This document shows positions 23,785 through 34,165 of a DNA stretch of 64,000 nt, piece after piece (the first letter of the stretch is position 1; each line of letters starts with the position of its first letter). Origin of the DNA: Undaria pinnatifida (taxonomy: Eukaryota > Sar > Phaeophyceae > Laminariales > Alariaceae); NCBI GenBank assembly GCA_012845835.1, contig JABAKD010000008.1, positions 10,447,709-10,511,708 on the forward strand, given 5' to 3'. The notes below the pieces were generated by a model. The model was not told where the DNA came from and ran no database searches. It worked only from the letters and a program-made list of their open reading frames with translations. Position numbers and translations under genes: made by a program.

Positions 23785-24195
23785 ATGAGCCGCATATGCA
23801 GAAATATAGGAGATTCGGGGAAACTCCGGTTCTACGAACTAGACCATGAGCCGAAGATGCGGCTCCTCAAAACCCACGCCCACGCCTCTAACGGCCTGCC
23901 TATGGAATCAGGAACACGCGAAGAAAAGCAGTTGAAGGAAACGCAGACCCTACAACAAGGCAAACCACCCATCAAAAACCTGTCGCGTACCGCCCGTATG
24001 GCGGCGGGGGGAACAGAAAAATGCTCTACGGCAAAACAAATCACAGAAAAGGCACTATGGCAAGGCAAACCTTTGTTGAGAGAAGAGGGAACACAGACGC
24101 TAATACAAGGGAGAAGTCATGTCAAAAACCTCCCGCGGACCGTTGGCATGGCGGGGTTAGATGAGGAAACGACAAATACCCGGAATGAAAGGTGA
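23785..24195 (+). CDS. Antisense ORF beside the 3' LTR (longest version)
   Basis: A 136-residue ORF antisense to the element, starting 14 bp from the LTR edge. It begins MSRICRNIGDSGKLRFYELD and is very basic (many Lys/Arg). It contains an approximate internal peptide repeat, QTLQQGKPPIKNLSRT against QTLIQGRSHVKNLPRT. Three shorter homologues lie next to other LTRs. No known domain. It could be a real accessory ORF or a by-product of conserved 3' DNA. Confidence 0.35.
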   Translation: MSRICRNIGDSGKLRFYELDHEPKMRLLKTHAHASNGLPMESGTREEKQLKETQTLQQGKPPIKNLSRTARMAAGGTEKCSTAKQITEKALWQGKPLLREEGTQTLIQGRSHVKNLPRTVGMAGLDEETTNTRNER

Positions 24196-24589
24196 CACCA
24201 CCTACAGCCCTGCGAGGGGAAGGAGTGTTTAGCCGAAACAAGTAGAACAAATACAACACAAAAAAACAACAAAAGATAACACACAGTCACATGTATAGCC
24301 CTGTACCACGTTATGCGCCAACAGGGTACCCTGGTCGCCCCCCGGCTCTGGGCTTAGGAGGGCGTCGGCAGGGCGAAATTGGACAAACACGAAAAACCGG
24401 CGGTCCTGCGCCTCAGATAGCGGCGTGAACACCGGGACCCTGGCCCGGCACAGGACGGGGGGGGGGGTGCCGGCACGACTATGAAAAAAATGGTTAGAAC
24501 TGCCCACATCCAGTAGAAAAAAAGCGCTCGAAACACCACGAGCAACTCAAAGTCAAAAGCTCCAAACCCCGTAACCCGGAAAAAAAAAT

Positions 24590-26975
24590 GTGGAACTATC
24601 GAAGGGCGGCAGTGGCTTGGAAGCCAACTGGCCACGGTCGCGCCTCGAGATTCATCTACGTTACTTTGGATCCCCCGAGGAAACGCGCTGGCGATGTGAA
24701 CTTGCAGGCACCAAGAGCCTCGTACGGCTCCGGTCAAAGTCGTGTAGCGCGCCGGGGGAAGAGGAAGTTTAATCGGCCCCGGGTCGTCCAGAAAGCGGAC
24801 CAGGTATACCTTGTCCTCGGTTGTGCTCGCGCTGATTTTTCCAAGCCATCATAATCGATCGTCTCCCTTGTACCAAACGTGGACTCCCTTAGGAAGCACC
24901 GTGTCGTAGTAGCGGCGGAGCCAATCGGCGTGGGGACCACAAGCGTAGCCCATCGCTAGGAAACGCTCCCCGTTGTTGCAGGAGAGCTCGCGCTGTGCCG
25001 CCCCGATTCGCATTCGGCGCTAGAGGCGGTTGGTTTGGCGGCGCTGGTCCGACGTGCCGGCCCAATAACGCAAAATGTGGGGGCGGGAGAGGTGGAAGTC
25101 CATTTCCCGCTCCCAGGACGGTTCAGAGAGTCCCGCCCAATGCGTCTTGTACAGCACCGCGATGACGCCACCTCGCCCCCGTACCGACTGATGGCCGGTG
25201 ATCTGCTCCACTTCCAGCCGTTGGAGGGGGGTCGAAACACAGTCTTGAGTGACGACGTACGGAGGGGACTTCTTCGAAAAATTACGGAGCACATACTGCG
25301 TTAGCTCCGCCGGTAGGTATTCGGGCATGTCCCCGCTGTCGTGGGGGTTGGCGCAGGGCTTGCAGCGTTCTATCGCCACAAGCCGACGAGCGTCTGAACC
25401 AGGCAGGTCGGAAGGTAGGTCCAAATAGAGGAGGTTGTTCCCGAGTGGCGAGCCGTCCGGGGTTTCGGCGGCGGAGCGGGAGCCGGCTGCCAGGATCTTG
25501 TAAGGGCCCGTCCAGTTAAGCGCGAGTTTGGCCTTGAGCACCTTGGCGTCCGTGTTCGCCTTCACACCCTGGCGGATGGTGGAGACAGAGTTGTACACCC
25601 ATGCCCAACCACCCGTAGCGAAGTTAGGTGCCGGGCGCAGCGCGTCCGTGTGGGTGAAGTTTCTGGTGTTAACACGAGAAACAGTTTGAGCGTGGTGTGC
25701 GCGAACAATGTCGTTCGCGCGCTTTTGTCGGTCGGTGGCCAAGTCACAATAGGCCAGGTGGTCGCGGGCCAGACTCTGGTGCCCCACGACGCCTGTGCGG
25801 TCGAAAACCGTCAGGGGGAGGCGTGGGAGTCTGCCCATGTGGACTTCATTCGGCGCCAGGCCCGTCGCCGCGCTGACGGAATTGTTGTAAGCGAATTCGA
25901 CGTGGGGCAGATGCAAGTCCCAATCGTCTTGTCGCTCGTTGACGACCATAGCCAGCATTTGTGCCATAGTGTGATTTACCCGCTCAACGCCCCCGTTACA
26001 ACTGGGTGATAGGAGCTTGTAGCAAGCTTGCACACGCCCAACAACTGATATACAGCTTGTGAAAGCTTGGAGCAGAACTGCAGGCCGTTGTCCGACAGTA
26101 TGGTGTGCGGTCACCCCCACAAGGGAATGTATTGGTTCGCCAGGATATTGGCTATACCCTCCCCGGTGAACTCAACGCTAGTGACGGGGAACATGTCGGC
26201 CCGACGACTGAAGCGATCGGTGAACAGCAAGATGTAGGTGTTGCCTCGTGGCGTGACCAGAAGGGGGCCGAAGTAGTCAACACTGACGGCGACACCTGGA
26301 TCTTCCGGTAGAGGCATGGACATGATTGGCCAGCGGACAGTCAGCCGTGGTGTTTTCCGCGCTTGGCACTGCAAACAGTGGCGAAGCCACCACGAGGTGG
26401 GCACATTCATTCCAATCCACCAATACAACCGCTCCAGAATGCGCAACGTGCGCGTGGTGCCAAGGTGGCAAGATACCGTCGAATTGACAAGATTGCATGA
26501 TCCAAGGGCGCATGGGCAGGAGGACGTAGATGCGAACCGGCTCGTCGTTTAGCAAGCAAGCAGCTCGCCCCACAGAGTTGGGCTTGTCAGACCCCGTCGG
26601 CGGCGGTGTCGGGTCACGGACGAGTAGGACGATGTCGTCGTCCGTTGTATGTAGTCGGCCCTTACGCGCCAGCTCCTGGATGTCTGAGAGGAAGGGACGC
26701 TTGTGCGAGGGGTAGCACGCCAAAAGGTCAGGCGGCAGGACCGACGGTCGGCCGATAGAGATGTAACGCATCGTGGCGTGGCACGTCGGCTCAGCGTGCT
26801 GCTCTCGCTTCAAATCGGCATGCGGATAACGCGCGACGGCATCAGCGAATCGCATATCAGCAGCGTCGCCGAGGGCGTCCGATCGTATAGGTGCCGTGTC
26901 ACCAGGAGAAGGCGTGAGCCGTAAGGGAGGTGTTCCCGTAGGCTCTGCGTGGTCGCGATCGGACGGGAGTGGCAC
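24590..26975 (-). pseudogene. Ty3/Gypsy pol remnant: integrase, chromodomain, Tudor-like (copy 2)
   Basis: Homologous throughout to copy 1. A 366-codon frame (26120-25020) covers the Glu of the DDE core, the rest of integrase and the chromodomain. The zinc finger and first Asp lie in other frames at 26975-26277 and 26446-26111. Lesions: an extra A near 26485 in the zinc finger, TGA in place of Cys just before the second Asp (near 26115), 107 nt between D and E codons (26092 to 25985), and TGA in the Tudor-like module at 24849-24851. The last two are shared with copy 1. Confidence 0.85.
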
Positions 26976-26999
26976 CGTGCGAACTGACGAGTCGGCAAA

Positions 27000-28340
27000 A
27001 GCAGGGGTGGCGGCGGCGGGCGGAGTCGGCCACGGCCGTGGGACTCGCGGCGGGGTGTTGACACTCCGGGTAGATGGTCGAGGGGCCCCGCCGGGTCTGA
27101 ATCCATAATCTACAGCGGGGGTGCATTACCGGTTGCTGTCGCTGTTCGTCGGCGCGTCGTCGACGATGGCGGGGATGGAGTGCCAAGCAAGGCAGAGACG
27201 GACACATTCGAACCCGTGGTCGCGGCGGAGTGCGTCTCCTGTGTAGAACTCCTTGATAGAGAAGTCGGCTGTGCGATGGGCGTCGCTGCAGCCAGGGCTT
27301 CTGCGGAGCCCGTGCCGCCCTCGATGGGTATGGCAAAAACCGAAGCGAAAACGGTGTCAGCGGCAGGCGAGATCGACCCGCGGCCGGTACAGCCTTCGGC
27401 AGTGGCGACGGAGGCAGAAACACGAGCGACGAATCTCCCCGGGGGAGCAGAAAGGCCGTCAGTCATTATATGTGGCTCGTGTGTGCGAAAATCGTGAAAT
27501 GCGGTAGAGGTGAGAGGGAGCCCACCCAAGACAGCATGTTCAGTCGGGGCACCAGCCCACCCAAGACAGTGCTTTCGGCGAGGGAAAGCGGGGTACGAGT
27601 CCACCCAAAGCAGTGCTTTCGGTGCAGGCCACGAGTGCACCCAAACCGACCCCTGGGATCGTCGAGGAGGGAGTGCGCAGCCCGCCGGTCCGTAGGAGGT
27701 CGATACCGCTATCTCCAACGGGGTTGGGGCTTGTCAACCCCACGGGATTGAAGTTTGTCAAGCCACTGCGGTCGTACTCCGTAGCAGGCTCTGACAAGCG
27801 GGCCAGGAAAATCGGCGATGCCGTTGGCGCTGCCTTTGCGGCACTCGAGTGTGCAATCGAACGGGGCGAGGAACTCAAGCTACCGCTGGACTCGTGCATT
27901 GATGGTCCCTACTTTGCCAATGCTCTTCTGTTCCTTGTGGTCGGAGGATATGCGGAGCTTTGTTCCCCAAAGAACCCTCGGAGGCGTTTGGGAGCCCAAA
28001 CAAACCTGCCGGTCGCAAAACCTAGAGAAGTCCAGTGCCTCTCCGAGTCGGGCGTTGCTCGACTGATATGCGCGATTTTCATAGTGAACGAAACGTTGTC
28101 CAGCGTCGCAGTACCCCCGACAAAACAGGGGCCGTGTTCTGACAGCGCAAGGTCAGGGCCGACGCCAGAAGCTATCTCCAAAGACTTCACGGCTTTAGTC
28201 GGCCAACGTGTCCGAGAATTGGTCGGAAACTCCGAACGGGAGCCTTTGCGAGCGCTGGTCACTGTTAACGGCCCGGCCGCGGCGCGGACCAGATTTCTTG
28301 GTTCTTTCATTCGCAGTGCAGGTGCGGAACCGACTAGAGG
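27000..28340 (-). other. Region between NADAR and integrase, no RT detected
   Basis: Minus frames are Ala/Pro/Ser/Thr-rich with repeated PAVESTALGG-like phrases (near 27520-27640). I looked for Y-x-D-D, L-P-F-G-L and RNase H acidic motifs and saw none. Either the protease-RT-RNase H block was deleted or this lineage lost it long ago. Confidence 0.5.
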
Positions 28341-28349
28341 AGGCCGGGT

Positions 28350-28829
28350 GCGCCGACCCGGTCTCACTGTCGCGAATAGCTTCGCAAACGGCACAAAGTG
28401 CCTCACTGAGATTTTTTTCCTCTCCACTGGCATGGGTTGTTGGCCCTGGGATCATTCGCCCGGAGACCAATGCCCCACACTGGGTCCAGAGGGCTGTCTT
28501 CGGCCAGAAGCTTGTTGTCAGAGCTCAAAAGGCGATTTTTTCATGGCTGGATTCTGCGTGAATTTGGCGTAGGTGCCAGATAACACGGCGTTTTGCTTCT
28601 GCCCTGTCCCCAACAACGGAGCCAAAATTGCGCGCGCCTCGACCGATGCGTTTGTGCGTGCTTGGGTCAGGCGACGACATGATGAGCTCCACTGCTCGAT
28701 AGCTTTGAAAAAACTGGCCTTTTCGGCCATCATATACTGCTCCGCGCAAGAATATGACACGTCGTCCACGACAAACGACGAAGGGGACCACGGTGAAGAA
28801 TAGGATGGGGTCTGCCAGAACAACACCAC
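28350..28829 (-). pseudogene. NADAR (YbiA-like) domain inside the retrotransposon, frame-shifted
   Basis: Seen on the minus strand: a start VVLFWQTPSYSSPWSPSSFV, then VDDVSYSCAEQYMMAEKASF (about 28772-28710). The frame then shifts to ELIMSSPDPSTHKRIGRGAR, returns to AVLSGTYAKFTQNPAMKK, shifts again and ends NLSEALCAVCEAIRDSE (about 28413-28360). The order and ~157-residue span match the NADAR family. Known: NADAR/YbiA enzymes cleave N-glycosidic bonds, including ADP-ribose on guanine and side products of riboflavin synthesis. At least three frame changes mean it is inactive here, unless they are sequencing errors. It lies downstream of gag in the same orientation, so it is part of the element. 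Confidence 0.75.
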
Positions 28830-28859
28830 TTTGTCTGTGGAGTAGTCAAGAGAAGGGTC

Positions 28860-29600
28860 AAAAGCCGTGTTGGAATGTGGGCCTGCGATATCCTCGTCCG
28901 GGAACACCAGGCCTCGGCACGTTGGGCCTGTGGTGTCCTCTTGCGGGAACACCAAGCCTCGGGAGCTCGACGCGAATCCGAACCCGCGGTTTCTCTCCTC
29001 GGGTCTTCTTCGCTCGTTGGCGGAAAACGCAGGCATCCACTCTAACTGCGCCCGAAAAATGGTCAAAAACCGACGGTGCCAACCTGTCGGTAGGCCTCGT
29101 TGGACATTTGGATCTGCAATGTCCCCTTCTGGGAACACCAGTTCTCAGATTTTTGGGCCTGCAGTGTCCCCTTGCGGAAACACCAGGCGTCGGGAGCATG
29201 GTGCGAGTCCCAACCCGTGGTTTCTCGCCTCGGATCCTCCTCACTCGCTGACGCAAAACTCGTGAGAAGCCGTCCTCACTGCACCCGAAAAAGAGTCCAA
29301 CACCGACGGTGCCAACCCCTCGGCAGCCTTATTGGGTATTTGGGTATTTGGGTCTGCAATGTCCCCCTCTGGGAACACCAATCCTCGGCATTTGGGGCCT
29401 GTAGTGTTCCCCTCAGGAGCACCAGGCCTCGGGAGCACGACGCGAGTCCGAACCCACGGTTTCTCGCGTCGAGGTCTCTTCGCTCTTTGGCGTAAAATCG
29501 AAAGAAACTGCTCTAACTGCGCCCGAAGGGACAGGGGCTCTGAGGTGTTTCTGCTTGACGAGAGGCGCGATGCTTCCGTAAAATTACGGGAATAGCGTCC
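28860..29600 (-). repeat. ~236-bp tandem repeat in the gag-NADAR linker
   Basis: Three copies, with GGGAACACCA at about 28899, 29134 and 29371 on the plus strand. The minus strand reads repeated RGLVFPEGDIADP and RGLVFPxEDTTGP peptides. Each unit also contains a Phe-Ser-Gly-Ala-Val-Arg patch. It is probably a repeated spacer of the polyprotein. Confidence 0.75.
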
Positions 29601-29930
29601 AGCTGATCAGGCTGGAGGCCGTGGCGTCACCACTGGCCCGTTGTGCAGTGTCGGATCTTCTTCCTGTACCACTGGGGCAGACGTAGCCTGAAGCACGTGG
29701 GTTAGCGTGCTAGAAAACGAAGCAGGCCCATAGACCCTGTGGGCGTCTTCTGGAGCGGGGCTCGGGCAGGTGGCAATCATGTTTTTACACGAGGAGGCTC
29801 TTTTCCGTTAGGCCTCTTGGAGAAGGAAGACAAGGTAGCTAGTCTTGTCGACTCCTCCTTGATGGAAAAAGACAGAACGCCCGCTGCTATCGCGAGTAAA
29901 CACCGGATCGAGCCTGGCAAAAGATCTCGG

Positions 29931-30110
29931 TGTTTGAGGGTCGGCCGTCTCACACCTCAAACCGACCGCCACCTCGTGGTCAGAAAAAGTGTCTGAGGGT
30001 CGGCCGTCCCACACCTCAAACCGACCGCCACCTCCTGGTCAGAAAAAGTGTTGGAGGGTCAGCCGTCCCACACCTCAAACCGACCGCCACCGCCTGGCCA
30101 GGGAGAGGGG
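29931..30110. repeat. 59-bp tandem repeat
   Basis: Unit starts at 29931, 29990 and 30049 (TGTYTGAGGGTCGGCCGTC...). A 59-bp period shifts frame at each copy, so it cannot be a constant peptide repeat. It lies inside copy 2. Confidence 0.9.
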
Positions 30111-30423
30111 GGGGTGAACACGTTCGCGTAAAAAGGCGACGCGCCGTCACCGCAGCTATATTGCTGCGCGACGCGTGCCAGGGGGGGAGCGCGCAAAGCG
30201 CAGGCTCCCGTGCCATGGTTGATGGGGGCGGCGTTTGGAGCGCGTACCCTCATTGCCGAGTTTATGCCGCGGCTTAGGGGAGCGGCGCTGGCAGCGCGGG
30301 TTCCAGCCGCAGAACTCAGACCATGACCGAAGGGAAGGTCGCTGGAAACGCGCGTTCTCGCCGTCGAAAAAATTACTTGGCTGGGGGGAACCACGCTCGA
30401 AGCACTATTTCCCACCGCCGGTA

Positions 30424-32221
30424 CTACGCCGTGAGTATCGTCAGCAGACGGCGTAGGAGCCCGTGGGCTCTTGACAGAGGCAATTTGTGCTGCGTTATTG
30501 GACAGGCTAGCAACAGGTACAAGGGCATCTTCTGAAACAAAAAGAGGTGTCCCCGACAGTGCTGTCGCCGGACAGGCCGGATGTGCCGTACCGCCGTCGA
30601 GCTGTCAATTGCCGGTACGGAATGTGCCAGGATGGCGCGCGTTAGGATTTCCGCCCGGGTTATGGGCGGCTCCAAAGCGCATTCGAGGAGCAAGAGCGGG
30701 GCAGAAGAGGCGGGCGAGGGCGGGATACCACAATGGTGATCCGACGTGTATGTGTTATCGTTGTGACAGTTTACCTGGCCCTGATCCTGGTTGTACCCTA
30801 GCGATTGACCTGAATGATGGCGACGATTTTTCTTGAGGTTGTTCGGGCGAGAAGATTTGCCATCTCGGCGGTAGCAGGCCATGCGTCCTTGCCAACGTCG
30901 GTATGCGTCATCGTCGCCAAGTTGGTCAAGTTCAGAGTTCAAACAACCCCTCGCATTAATGAAAGGAGGCCTACAATTCTTGAAGGAGTGGTTGTCTTTG
31001 TGGCAGTTGAGGCAAATAACCCGTTTTCTCGGAGGGCATCAGCGCGAGTGGAGGGTGAAAGTACGCCGATCCAAAGGGGAGGGTCGTCTGTCTTAAACGA
31101 GGCACTAACGGCGAAAGCTCTTGCATAATGATGCTCTTCTAGTGGCCAGCAGTTCGATGTGTGGTCAAGCCAACGTTCAGATGAATCATCGATGGGCATG
31201 ACAGTTGGATGATGGCTCGATCCCGTCTGCCACGAAAGCGACTGGGATGGCACTCGGCCCTGGCCGCGCCTATGATCTGCGGGCCGGGGTCCCGACGGGG
31301 CGGATGACCGTGCTCCCATCGAAGAGACAGGCAGATAAAAATAATTTTCGCCGTTGACGGCAGGTGTCTTATTATGCGCTAAGTTACTAAAAGCCCGTCA
31401 CGTAGCATCCAACGAGGCGTATGGCCGCGGGTCCGTTGCCGTCGAACCATGGTACAACGTAGGCATGAGAGTCGGAAATTGCTCATTCACCGCCATCTGA
31501 ACCACCTCCAACACCACATCCGTCCCTGGAGACAAAACACGCTCACTTCCCGTAGCAGTCGACACAAGTACGCGAAACTCCAGACTGAAATCCGAAAAAG
31601 GCGTGCCGTTACACATTCCAAAAGCATGCAACTTAGTGTAGCCCTACCCCGTGTCGACCCGGTTGAAGTGCGTCAAGACAGGCGTAGAAGGAGGGTGAAA
31701 GCCTCAGACCCAAATGCTCCTCCAGCCATAGCTCTTGACACCTCTTGCCTGCTACCACGGCCACCTCGCCGTGGTCCGTGCTCGAGGCCGAAGACGAGCG
31801 GGAGAAGGTTGACGAGCAGTCCACGATGAACGTCCTCTCGCGCCGTTCCTCCGCCCTCCGTTCCCTCCGCCAGGGCTGCGGCCACTGCCCCGGTTGTTGC
31901 GACCAAAGTTGCCCCTCCGGCGGCGCCCTGAGCCACCACCAGCACCCGACGCGCCTCCCCCGCCTCCACCACCGTGTCACCCCCGCGGCGGTGGTGGTGG
32001 TCGCCGCCCCCACCATTTTTGCCGCCACCCCCGAAGCCACCACCCCCACGGGTGCGGTCCCCGCGGTCGCGACTGTCGCTGCGTCGCTGTTTCCCCCGGT
32101 TGCGTTCCGCCAACTCTTCCTCCGGGCTTCGGCCAGAAGACGGGGTCGGGGGCCTCGTCGTGGGCCATCCGCAAGGCCTTGACGAGAGCAAGGGTCGGGG
32201 CGGCTCTCGTCCGTCCGGCAT
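30424..32221 (-). pseudogene. Gag region of Ty3/Gypsy copy 2
   Basis: Starts with a Met at 32221, 34 bp after the primer-binding site. The N-terminal part is Arg/Gly-rich (RTRGGGGFGGGGKN). The middle, 31631-31398, reads FSLEFRVLVSTATGSERVLS and VVQMAVNEQFPTLMP. A canonical CX2CX4HX4C nucleocapsid knuckle, CLNCHKDNHSFKNC, lies at 31014-30973, followed by a basic tail to 30424. Several frame changes are needed to join these blocks. I do not recognise a standard capsid domain, so gag is called from the knuckle and position. Confidence 0.65.
30973..31014 (-). other. CCHC zinc knuckle of gag
   Basis: CLNCHKDNHSFKNC fits CX2CX4HX4C exactly. This is the nucleic-acid-binding motif of retroelement nucleocapsids. 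Confidence 0.85.
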
Positions 32222-32238
32222 AGGACTTTTTTTCTTAG

Positions 32239-32255
32239 TCCTGCAGACGGCGCCA
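32239..32255 (-). other. Primer-binding site of Ty3/Gypsy copy 2
   Basis: TGGCGCCGTCTGCAGGA begins two bases after the 5' LTR end, the expected place for pairing with a tRNA 3' end (...CCA). The tRNA is not identified. Confidence 0.7.
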
Positions 32256-32257
32256 TT

Positions 32258-32277
32258 TCTTAAGTTATTGGGGTGTG
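32258..32277 (-). repeat. 5' LTR of copy 2, inner fragment
   Basis: CACCCCAATAACTTAAG matches the last ~20 bp of the LTR at 3822-3842. It is separated from the rest of the LTR by TRIM copy B. Confidence 0.75.
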
Positions 32278-32651
32278 TGTTAAGGTATTAGTGGGGTATT
32301 AGTCCGTTTGACTACTTGCAAAGGGTTAACCAATGGCTTACCCAAGCTAAGCCTTATAACACTCCCCCCCCCCTGAAACGGCGGGATAGCAGGTCGGCCG
32401 GATATACGGGCGGATCTGTCAATATCCAAGCGGTTTCATTTCCTGGGGATACCAGGGAGAGTATTTTTCGAGTTCAACATGGGGAAAGTCTGAAAAGTTT
32501 ATTGTTGTAGATGGTGGAAATCGAACCCACGACCCCAAAAAAACATGGTCCTGCCGGTGACGCCATTTGTTAAGGTATTGGTAGGGAACTAGTCCGTTTG
32601 ACCACTCGCAAAAGGTCAACCCATAGCTTACCCAAACTAAGCCTTATAACA
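32278..32651 (-). mobile_element. TRIM element copy B, inserted in a 5' LTR
   Basis: Complete: two ~84-bp TGTTA...TAACA repeats, a primer-binding-like site (minus strand TGGCGTCACCGGCAGGACC), a T-arm-like GGTTCGATTTCC and a polypurine tract before the 3' repeat. The LTR is continuous on either side, proving insertion after copy 2 integrated. A clean target duplication is not visible (GTGTG against TGGGA). Confidence 0.85.
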
Positions 32652-32908
32652 TGGGAACACAGAGTGTCCCCTGCAGGTCTGCATGTTGAGCAGGTCCTCG
32701 GTGAGTTCTCACTTTCTTAGCCGTACGTAGTAGAGAAACAGCTTTATTATTTCCACCGAGCCCCGGATAGCAACTGAGAGCCCCGGCGCATGCCTCGGTT
32801 TCGTTTCCTCACTACCCCTAATAGATAACGCCAACATATCGTACGGAAAACAGCCAATTACCTATCAAATTTAGATAATTGCAGGCCTTTCAAGGCCGTA
32901 CCTTAACA
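32652..32908 (-). repeat. 5' LTR of copy 2, outer fragment
   Basis: Homologous to 3570-3825, ending CCGTACCTTAACA at 32908. With 32258-32277 it makes 277 bp. Confidence 0.8.
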
Positions 32909-33175
32909 CGCGTACAAAAAGAAAAGGCCGTGCGGCTTGCCTCCCACGCACCACCTACTCTCGGGGGACCAGCGGGGGATCATCAAGGCTTTGCGGGGGA
33001 TCAGCGGGGCACAATGCTACCGACCCAGCGGTTCGCAAACACCGAGACAGCCGGCATTACACCGGCAAATACGCGGCGGTTGGCAGTGACCTACACACAT
33101 TTAGCTATGTGGTACCTAGACCGTACGGTGTTGCACAGGACACCTACGACTAAGAAACAGAAATGCTGGCGTAAC

Positions 33176-33610
33176 CCCGTTAGAGCCCTGAAACCCCTCC
33201 CTATACTAATTCCAAGTAATTTTGTCCCAAAAACGGTTTTCCAGCTGTTCAACTAGATTTCTTGTTTGAGAAAAAGGGTACCTTCTGCACTAACTTCAGC
33301 ACAACAATGGCTCCCGAATTTGTTATTTTTCTGTTAAAAAGGTCAGCCTGTCTGTGGTTTCTTACGAGTTACCCAGTTCCTTGATAGTCAGGTGTCCTGT
33401 ACTGTACTGCTGTGACCAAATGCTTCGGCGGTACACAGGAGGAATTTTTCTACCACCGACCGCGCGACTTCAGCCCCACCCGCACGAGAGCATGTATCTG
33501 TACGAACCTTATTCAAACGCCGGCTTAGCCCCTTTAGAGCCCCGTAACCCCTCCCTATACTGAATCAAAGCAATTTTGTCCCCGAAAACGTTTTTTTTCC
33601 AGTTGCAAAG
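33176..33610. repeat. Two copies of a short dispersed repeat
   Basis: TTAGAGCCCTGAAACCCCTC (33180s) and TTAGAGCCCCGTAACCCCTC (33530s) are each followed by CCCTATACT..ATTC and AATTTTGTCCC. Related pieces lie at 4258-4305 and 4651-4720. Non-coding. Confidence 0.55.
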
Positions 33611-33787
33611 GCGCTAAAAACGTTTTACGCGGCGAAACAGAAAAATTGGTTTTTGTTGCGGGCGACCCACTCGGGCGATCCGAAAATAAATATACTCAGT
33701 TATTGGACGGTGCGTCCACGGCTGATGATATACCTGATGATCGTACACCTTTTTTAATATAACGAAAACAGCCACATACCTGGTATC

Positions 33788-34165
33788 TAACATCACCCTG
33801 TTGACCCTGATAGCTACACTGTAGTTGCAAGGGGAGTCGCCGACCTATATCCTTAATGAGGACACACAACCCGTAAAACGCGCGATCGGAGTATCACACA
33901 CAGCTTGCAAAGATGAGTTTCGACAAAATATTCGATCTCACAGCTGGAGTGTATTTTAATTTTTATAATATTACTTCGAAGTATAAAGATTAGCAATACA
34001 CTCCATCCAGCTGTGAATCGAAGATTTCGTCGAAACTCATATTTGCAAGCTGTGTGTGATACTCCGATCGCGTGTATTACTTTGTGTGAATCCTCATTAA
34101 GGATAATAGGTCGGCGACTCCCCTTGCAACTACAGTGTAGCTATCAGGGTCAACAGGGTGATGTT
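33788..34165. repeat. Long hairpin made of two inverted LTA-core repeats
   Basis: Arms of about 165 bp (33788-33957 and 33997-34165) are near-perfect inverted copies around a ~40-bp loop. The left arm carries an ATG at 33913 and a 27-codon ORF starting MSFDKIFDLTAGVYF. The right arm starts MSFDEIFD on the minus strand (34040) but loses frame by one base. Single copies occur at 38505-38625 and 39900-40230. Confidence 0.85.

Larger units (their letters stand above)
23500..32908 (-). mobile_element. Ty3/Gypsy element copy 2 with gag, NADAR and integrase
   Basis: Nearly full length, 9.4 kb including a 374-bp TRIM in its 5' LTR. On the minus strand the order is 5' LTR (32908 to 32258), primer-binding site (32255), gag with CCHC knuckle, tandem-repeat linker, NADAR-like domain, Pro/Ala-rich region, integrase, chromodomain, Tudor-like module, about 800 bp 3' region and 3' LTR (23771 to 23500). 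I could not find protease, reverse transcriptase or RNase H between NADAR and integrase. Frames are broken throughout. No convincing target-site duplication was seen. Confidence 0.85.

Noticed and set aside
27613-28572. A 319-residue plus-strand protein
   Set aside because: It is antisense to the NADAR and linker region of the retrotransposon, whose minus-strand reading has clear family motifs.
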